This document shows, in pieces, positions 60,949 through 64,000 of a stretch of 64,000 nucleotides of DNA; within the stretch, counting starts at the first letter, position 1, and every line of letters begins with the position of its first letter. Source of the DNA: Falsiruegeria litorea R37 (GTDB lineage: Bacteria > Pseudomonadota > Alphaproteobacteria > Rhodobacterales > Rhodobacteraceae); the NCBI RefSeq assembly GCF_900172225.1, contig NZ_FWFO01000002.1, positions 186,001 to 250,000 on the forward strand. The letters are read 5' to 3'. The notes under the pieces were generated by a model that did no database searches, was not told the DNA's origin, and was given only the letters and a program-made list of their open reading frames with translations. A program made the translations under genes and the position numbers.

Positions 60949-63222
60949 TTATCCGTAATGGGTCACCGGCGTGCCTGCGATGGCGGCCATGTTGAGCAAT
61001 CCCCGCGCGGTGATCGACGGCGACACGATATGGGCCCTGTTGCCCATGCCCATCAGGATCGGGCCGACTTCGATTCCGTCTGCTTTCATTTTTAGGATGT
61101 TGCGCACACCGCTCGCGGCATCCGCGTGGGCAAAGATCAGAACATTGGCTGCGCCTTTCAGGCGCGAGTTCGGGAAGATACGCTGCCGCAGCTCGGGATC
61201 CAAAGCAGTGTCCAGGTTCATTTCGCCCTCGTACATAAAGTCCCGCGGTTCGGCGTCCAGCAGCGCGATGGCATCGCGCAGGCGCTTGCCCGACCCCTCG
61301 GCCTGATTGCCGAATTGGGATTGCGAGCAGAACGCGATCTTGGGCTCAACACCGAAACGGCGGGCGTGACGGGCGGCGCCAATGGTGATCTCGGCCAGTT
61401 CCTCGGGGGTGGGCAGCTGGCGCACGTGAGTGTCGGCAATGAACAGAGGTCCATCTTCCAGGATCATCAGCGACAGCGCACCATGCGGATGCAGATCGCC
61501 ATTGCCCAACACCTGCTCGACATAGTTCAGATGCCAGCGGTATTCGCCAAAGGTGCCGCAGATCAGGCTGTCGGCATCGCCCCTGTGCACCATGATCGCA
61601 CCAATGGCGGTTGAATTCGTGCGCATGATCGCCTTGGCCAAATCGGGCGAGACGCCGCGCCGTTGCATCAACGCGTGATACGAATTCCAGTATTCATAAT
61701 ACCGCGGATCGTTTTCCGGGTTCACGATCTGGAAATCCTGCCCGGGACGTACGGACAGCCCAAGGCGCTCGCAACGGGCTTCGATGACCTCGGGGCGGCC
61801 GATCAAAATCGGGGTTTCGGTGGTCTCTTCCAAGATCGCTTGGGCCGCGCGCAGGACCCGCTCGTCTTCGCCTTCGGAAAATACGATCCGTCGGGATGCG
61901 GCGCTTGCTGCTTCGAACACTGGCCGCATAAGAAGAGCAGATTTGAAAACCGTTTGATTAAGTTGCTCTTTGTAGGCTTCAAGATCCTCGATGGGCCGCT
62001 TTGCCACGCCGCTTTCCATTGCGGCTTTTGCAACTGACGAAGAAACAACGCCCACCAAACGCGGGTCAAAGGGCTTTGGAATCAGATAATCCGCGCCAAA
62101 GGTCAGTTGTTCCCCCTTATAGGCGGCTGCGGCCTCGGCGCTGGTGGTGGCGCGGGCCAGCTCGGCGATGCCGTCGACACAGGCGATCTGCATTTCGTCG
62201 TTGATCTCGGTCGCGCCCACATCCAGCGCGCCGCGGAAGATGAAGGGGAAGCAAAGGACGTTGTTGACTTGATTGGGAAAATCGCTGCGACCGGTGGCGA
62301 TGATTGCGTCGGGGGCAACGTCGCGTGCAGCATCCGGCAGGATCTCGGGCGTTGGGTTGGCCAGGGCAAAGATGATCGGCCGCTTCGCCATCTTCTTGAC
62401 CATCTCAGGCTTGAGGACATTGGGGCCAGACAGCCCAAGGAACAGATCGGCCCCGTCAATCACATCATCCAGCGTGCGCAGGTCCGAGGCTTGCGCAAAA
62501 GCCGCCTTGTGCGGGTTCATGTCTTCGGCTCGACCCTCATAGACCAGCCCATGGATGTCGCACAGCCAGACGTTTTCGCGTTTCACGCCGAGTTTCAGCA
62601 GCATGTTGAGGCAGGCGATGCCAGCGGCACCGCCCCCGGTCGAAACGATCTTGATGTCCTCGAACCGCTTACCCGCCACATGCAGCGCGTTCTTGGCTGC
62701 TGCGCCAACAACGATCGCCGTGCCGTGCTGGTCATCGTGAAACACCGGGATGTTCATCCGCTCGCGGCAGATTTTTTCCACGATGAAGCAGTCGGGCGCC
62801 TTGATGTCTTCGAGGTTGATGGCGCCAAAGGTTGGCCCAAGCGCGCAGACGATTTCAGCCAGCTTTTCGGGGTCGCTTTCGTCCACCTCGATGTCGAAGC
62901 AGTCGATGTTGGCGAACTTCTTGAACAGGACGGCCTTGCCCTCCATCACGGGTTTTGAGGCCAGCGCGCCAATGTTGCCCAACCCCAGAACCGCCGTCCC
63001 GTTCGACACAACTGCCACCAGGTTTCCGCGCGCGGTGTAACGGGACGCCGTTGCCGGATCTTCCTTGATCTCGATACAGGCCTCGGCCACGCCCGGCGAA
63101 TAGGCGCGCGACAGGTCGCGACCATTGGCCATCGGTTTCGTTGCCTTGATTTCAAGCTTTCCGGGTTTGGGAAACTCGTGATAGTCCAGTGCGGCCTGCC
63201 GCTGGCTCTGGTTTTCGGACAT
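60949..63222 (-). CDS. maeB: NADP-dependent malic enzyme with phosphotransacetylase-like domain
   Basis: The enzyme decarboxylates malate to pyruvate with NADP reduction. The 757-residue protein has an N-terminal malic-enzyme domain (about 1-430, with [35 protein letters not shown] and the NADP-binding [16 protein letters not shown]). A C-terminal phosphate acetyltransferase-like domain follows (from about 440, with [19 protein letters not shown] and [16 protein letters not shown]), which is regulatory in this class. GGAGGAG supports the ATG at 63222. Confidence 0.96.
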   Translation of the reverse strand: MSENQSQRQAALDYHEFPKPGKLEIKATKPMANGRDLSRAYSPGVAEACIEIKEDPATASRYTARGNLVAVVSNGTAVLGLGNIGALASKPVMEGKAVLFKKFANIDCFDIEVDESDPEKLAEIVCALGPTFGAINLEDIKAPDCFIVEKICRERMNIPVFHDDQHGTAIVVGAAAKNALHVAGKRFEDIKIVSTGGGAAGIACLNMLLKLGVKRENVWLCDIHGLVYEGRAEDMNPHKAAFAQASDLRTLDDVIDGADLFLGLSGPNVLKPEMVKKMAKRPIIFALANPTPEILPDAARDVAPDAIIATGRSDFPNQVNNVLCFPFIFRGALDVGATEINDEMQIACVDGIAELARATTSAEAAAAYKGEQLTFGADYLIPKPFDPRLVGVVSSSVAKAAMESGVAKRPIEDLEAYKEQLNQTVFKSALLMRPVFEAASAASRRIVFSEGEDERVLRAAQAILEETTETPILIGRPEVIEARCERLGLSVRPGQDFQIVNPENDPRYYEYWNSYHALMQRRGVSPDLAKAIMRTNSTAIGAIMVHRGDADSLICGTFGEYRWHLNYVEQVLGNGDLHPHGALSLMILEDGPLFIADTHVRQLPTPEELAEITIGAARHARRFGVEPKIAFCSQSQFGNQAEGSGKRLRDAIALLDAEPRDFMYEGEMNLDTALDPELRQRIFPNSRLKGAANVLIFAHADAASGVRNILKMKADGIEVGPILMGMGNRAHIVSPSITARGLLNMAAIAGTPVTHYG

Positions 63223-63379
63223 ATGAAACACTCCTCCGGAAATTTAGTTTAGCGTTAAACTATTTTTGACGTCGGGGAAACCCTGTCAGGCCGCAGGCAA
63301 GGCGGAAATCCTGTCGCAGGCGACTTCTTGCAAATCCGTCTACCCGGCGGCACTGTCCGCGCCAGAGGAGAGAGAGCCG

Positions 63380-64000
63380 ATGCCCGACACAATAGCCGAA
63401 ATGCGCTTGCCGACCAAAGAATTGCGCGATGACATTCCGTTTTTTACCAAAACCTTGGGGATGCGGATGGAGTCCATCTATCCTGCGGACGACCCGCGCA
63501 CAGCAGTGTTTTCTGGGCATGGGCTACGCCTGCGCGTGGAAAAGGACGCCACCGAAGCGCCCGGAACGATCCGAATCCTGACCGACGCGCCCGATGAGTT
63601 TGCAGGTGGTGATCGCCGTTTGGTCGCCCCCAACGGCACAGTGATCGAGATCGAAGACCGCAACCCACCGATGGTGATGCCGGAAACGGTGCACTCTTTT
63701 GTTGTGCGCCGCCTCAAGGATCAGGCGCCCTGGATCATCGGGCGCGCAGGCATGCATTATCGTGATCTGGTGCCGGATCGTTTGGGTGGCTCGATCATCG
63801 CCAGCCACATCCGCATACCTGATGGCGGGCCGGTGCCGGACATGGTGCATTTCCACAAGGTGGGCTTTCAACTGATCTTTTGCATCCACGGCTGGGTTGA
63901 TGTCGTTTACGAGGATCAGGGCGACAAGATGCGCCTGACTGCCGGGGATTGCTTCATTCAGCCGCCCGAGATTCGCCATCGCGTGCTCGAAGCGAGCGAC
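63380..64000 (+). CDS. Two-domain VOC-like/cupin protein, 3' end missing
   Basis: The frame begins at ATG 63380 with GAGGAGAG upstream and is open to the window edge, so the C-terminus is unknown (207 codons seen). Residues about 1-70 (MRLPTKELRDDIPFFTKTLG, then MRMESIYPADDPR) resemble the first module of a glyoxalase/VOC fold. From about 130 there is a cupin: IRIPDGGPVPDMVHFHKVGF with the H-x-H metal pair, LIFCIHGWVDVVYED, and LTAGDCFIQPPEIRHRVLEA with the last His. It is likely a metal-dependent enzyme of unknown substrate. Confidence 0.7.
   Translation, partial: MPDTIAEMRLPTKELRDDIPFFTKTLGMRMESIYPADDPRTAVFSGHGLRLRVEKDATEAPGTIRILTDAPDEFAGGDRRLVAPNGTVIEIEDRNPPMVMPETVHSFVVRRLKDQAPWIIGRAGMHYRDLVPDRLGGSIIASHIRIPDGGPVPDMVHFHKVGFQLIFCIHGWVDVVYEDQGDKMRLTAGDCFIQPPEIRHRVLEASD

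Overview
The window is chromosomal DNA of a marine alphaproteobacterium, most likely a member of the Roseobacter group (Rhodobacteraceae; Ruegeria/Phaeobacter-like). The pointers are the high G+C content, the character of the proteins (Rhodobacterales-style MtnP, PtsP with a GAF domain, MaeB malic enzyme, small membrane proteins), TTTGCAAA-type short-chain-acyl-CoA regulator sites upstream of prpE, and a dispersed GC-rich intergenic repeat. No phage, IS element, integrase, rRNA or CRISPR array is visible. This is a core-type chromosome with many short operons and no obvious island.

Layout. 1-7 kb: the start of an MttB-type methyltransferase gene diverging from a LysR regulator, a FAS1 protein, apt, a ribbon-helix-helix protein, a frameshifted LysE exporter, a DUF418 membrane protein, a 37-residue Cys-rich secreted peptide paired with a membrane-anchored protein, mtnP and an IalB-like protein. 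7-13 kb: SulP transporter, hexapeptide acetyltransferase with a flavin reductase, GNAT, EcsC, DUF1178 and SDR proteins. 13-22 kb: lysC, ptsP, a 740-bp AT-rich gap with DnaA-box-like sites, zwf, an MsbA-like ABC exporter and a class V aminotransferase. 23-33 kb: HisC-like aminotransferase, LpxO-like hydroxylase, strictosidine-synthase-like protein, enoyl-CoA hydratase, DUF1992, BenE and valS. 33-36 kb: dienelactone hydrolase, an HD-type diiron oxygenase candidate, a PhyH-type 2-oxoglutarate oxygenase and a LysR regulator. 36-42 kb: Lrp/AsnC with an ornithine-decarboxylase-like gene, a CoxL form II-like subunit, DUF2235 and a thioesterase. 42-49 kb: metF with metR-like LysR, an MDR oxidoreductase, suhB, GFA, rhomboid, TPR protein, tRNA-Leu(UAA) and rhodanese. 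49-54 kb: alpha/beta hydrolase, a TetR-PspA-YiaAB unit, glyA and NAD kinase. 55-64 kb: acyl-CoA synthetase, amidase, prpE, glycine-zipper protein, maeB and a truncated cupin gene.

How the genes fit together. Much of the set is central and one-carbon metabolism (metF, glyA, mtnP, apt, lysC, zwf, maeB, prpE), each as a small unit and several with a visible regulator or operator: MetR-like for metF, Lrp for the decarboxylase, a LacI-type palindrome at zwf and PccR-type sites at prpE. The most interesting candidates for an undescribed system are two. One is the adjacent PhyH oxygenase and mixed-valent-diiron HD oxygenase pair under a divergent LysR regulator, which resembles the architecture of PhnY/PhnZ phosphonate cleavage but differs at substrate-binding positions. 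The other is a TetR-controlled PspA/YiaAB envelope module with four TGAAC-N3-GTTCA operators. A BIME-like repeat family (ten units at seven loci) punctuates gene 3' ends throughout.
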